Positions 63,785 through 64,000 of a stretch of DNA of 64,000 nucleotides are shown piece by piece. The stretch is from the NCBI GenBank assembly GCA_943789165.1, contig CALSTB010000003.1, positions 124,001-188,000 on the forward strand. The letters are read 5' to 3'. The notes beneath the pieces are model-generated. The model saw only the letters and a list, made by a program, of their open reading frames with translations, had not been told where the DNA came from and made no database searches. The position numbers were made by a program, and so were the translations under genes. The DNA comes from an uncultured Bacteroidia bacterium. GTDB lineage: Bacteria > Bacteroidota > Bacteroidia > NS11-12g > UBA9320. Within the stretch, counting starts at the first letter, position 1, and each line of letters opens with the position of its first letter.

Positions 63785-64000
63785 TTAAAACTTTGTTGTC
63801 AGTGTGATGACAAGACTATTCCTACTTGCCTTATTCGTGGCCGTTGGAACAATTCCTGCGTCTAAAGTATAAGGTTGGATGGTTTCTTTGCCCAATTGTT
63901 GAATAACTGACATGTCTAAAGACCAGTTGTTGTCTTTTAAACCTATTCCACCAGTAATGTAGTTTTGTGTTAAGTTGTCATCTTTAGCTGTCGCTAGTGG
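63785..64000 (-). CDS. C-terminal end of an outer membrane beta-barrel protein (5' part outside window)
   Basis: The last 71 codons of a minus-strand gene that continues past the right edge. The visible strands (NYITGGIGLKDNNWSLDMSV, GIVPTATNKASRNSLVITLT) alternate as in beta-barrels and end in a terminal Phe, the usual outer-membrane insertion signal. The pattern recalls OMPP1/FadL/TodX-like porins, but the fragment is too short to be sure. Stop codon at 63785-63787, just behind the bidirectional terminator. Confidence 0.65.
   Translation of the reverse strand, partial: PLATAKDDNLTQNYITGGIGLKDNNWSLDMSVIQQLGKETIQPYTLDAGIVPTATNKASRNSLVITLTTKF

Overview
The window is a gene-dense, low-GC chromosome segment from a Bacteroidota bacterium, most likely a flavobacterium-like lineage (class and family are inferred). 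Evidence seen in the sequence: GldH gliding lipoprotein, at least six proteins with type IX secretion (T9SS) C-terminal sorting domains of type A or B, WG repeats, PKD/GEVED/DUF5011 surface domains, Reg_prop-type sensor kinase, CtlX, MenD (menaquinone), and many copies of the Bacteroidota -7 promoter element TAnnTTTG with no Shine-Dalgarno. No rRNA, tRNA, CRISPR array, IS element or phage gene was recognised, and no gene-free gap exceeds 300 nt.

Layout. 1-3969: a broken TPR/pseudocaspase/Ig-like/caspase gene cut by the left edge. 4007-7255: mfd. 7352-7524: candidate structured small RNA with its own promoter and terminator. 7527-12246 (minus): kynU, WG protein, lpdA, gldH, a PKD T9SS protein. 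12343-14868: DUF7009-like gene, moaA, moeA. 14912-17118: two tandem paralogous secreted proteins. 17302-18713: TonB-C protein and a T9SS protein. 18835-23989: a LytTR/histidine kinase four-gene block. 24067-28759: MBOAT/AlgJ-like acetylation pair, lipoprotein, ctlX, SRPBCC protein, small membrane protein. 28897-31109: orphan HigA-like regulator with a likely operator, nitrilase-family enzyme, broken GNAT gene, DHFR-like protein. 31116-32486 (minus): radA. 32674-35018: ExbB/4TM/ExbD/ExbD operon. 35122-39345: polyprenyl synthase, YbjQ, a 44-residue membrane protein, TauE-like transporter, moaD, moaE, DEAD-box helicase. 39369-43611 (minus): menD-moaC-mobA-moeB operon. 43753-44979: odhB. 44976-47673 (minus): lipoprotein, oxyR, thiL. 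47749-48432: comF. 48426-52691 (minus): ECF sigma factor, membrane-anchored beta-barrel protein, large T9SS protein. 52820-57018 (minus): a giant GEVED/PKD/DUF5011/T9SS protein split by a frameshift. 57259-60986: UvrD-type helicase/nuclease and Nfu. 60989-62917 (minus): choice-of-anchor L T9SS type B protein. 63069-63734: small T9SS protein. 63785-64000 (minus): C-terminal end of an outer membrane protein.

How it fits together. Molybdenum cofactor synthesis is encoded nearly completely but in three separate loci within about 31 kb (moaA/moeA; moaD/moaE; moaC/mobA/moeB), with menD leading the third. Energy coupling to the outer membrane (ExbB/ExbD, TonB-C protein), T9SS cargo and GldH point to a surface-active lifestyle. 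The main oddities are the broken double-caspase gene, the putative sRNA, promoters sitting nearly on the start codon (probable leaderless mRNAs), the orphan HigA with a palindrome, and the sigma factor/beta-barrel/T9SS operon. Five separate frameshifts plus one in-frame stop affect three loci; they may be real decay or residual sequencing error.
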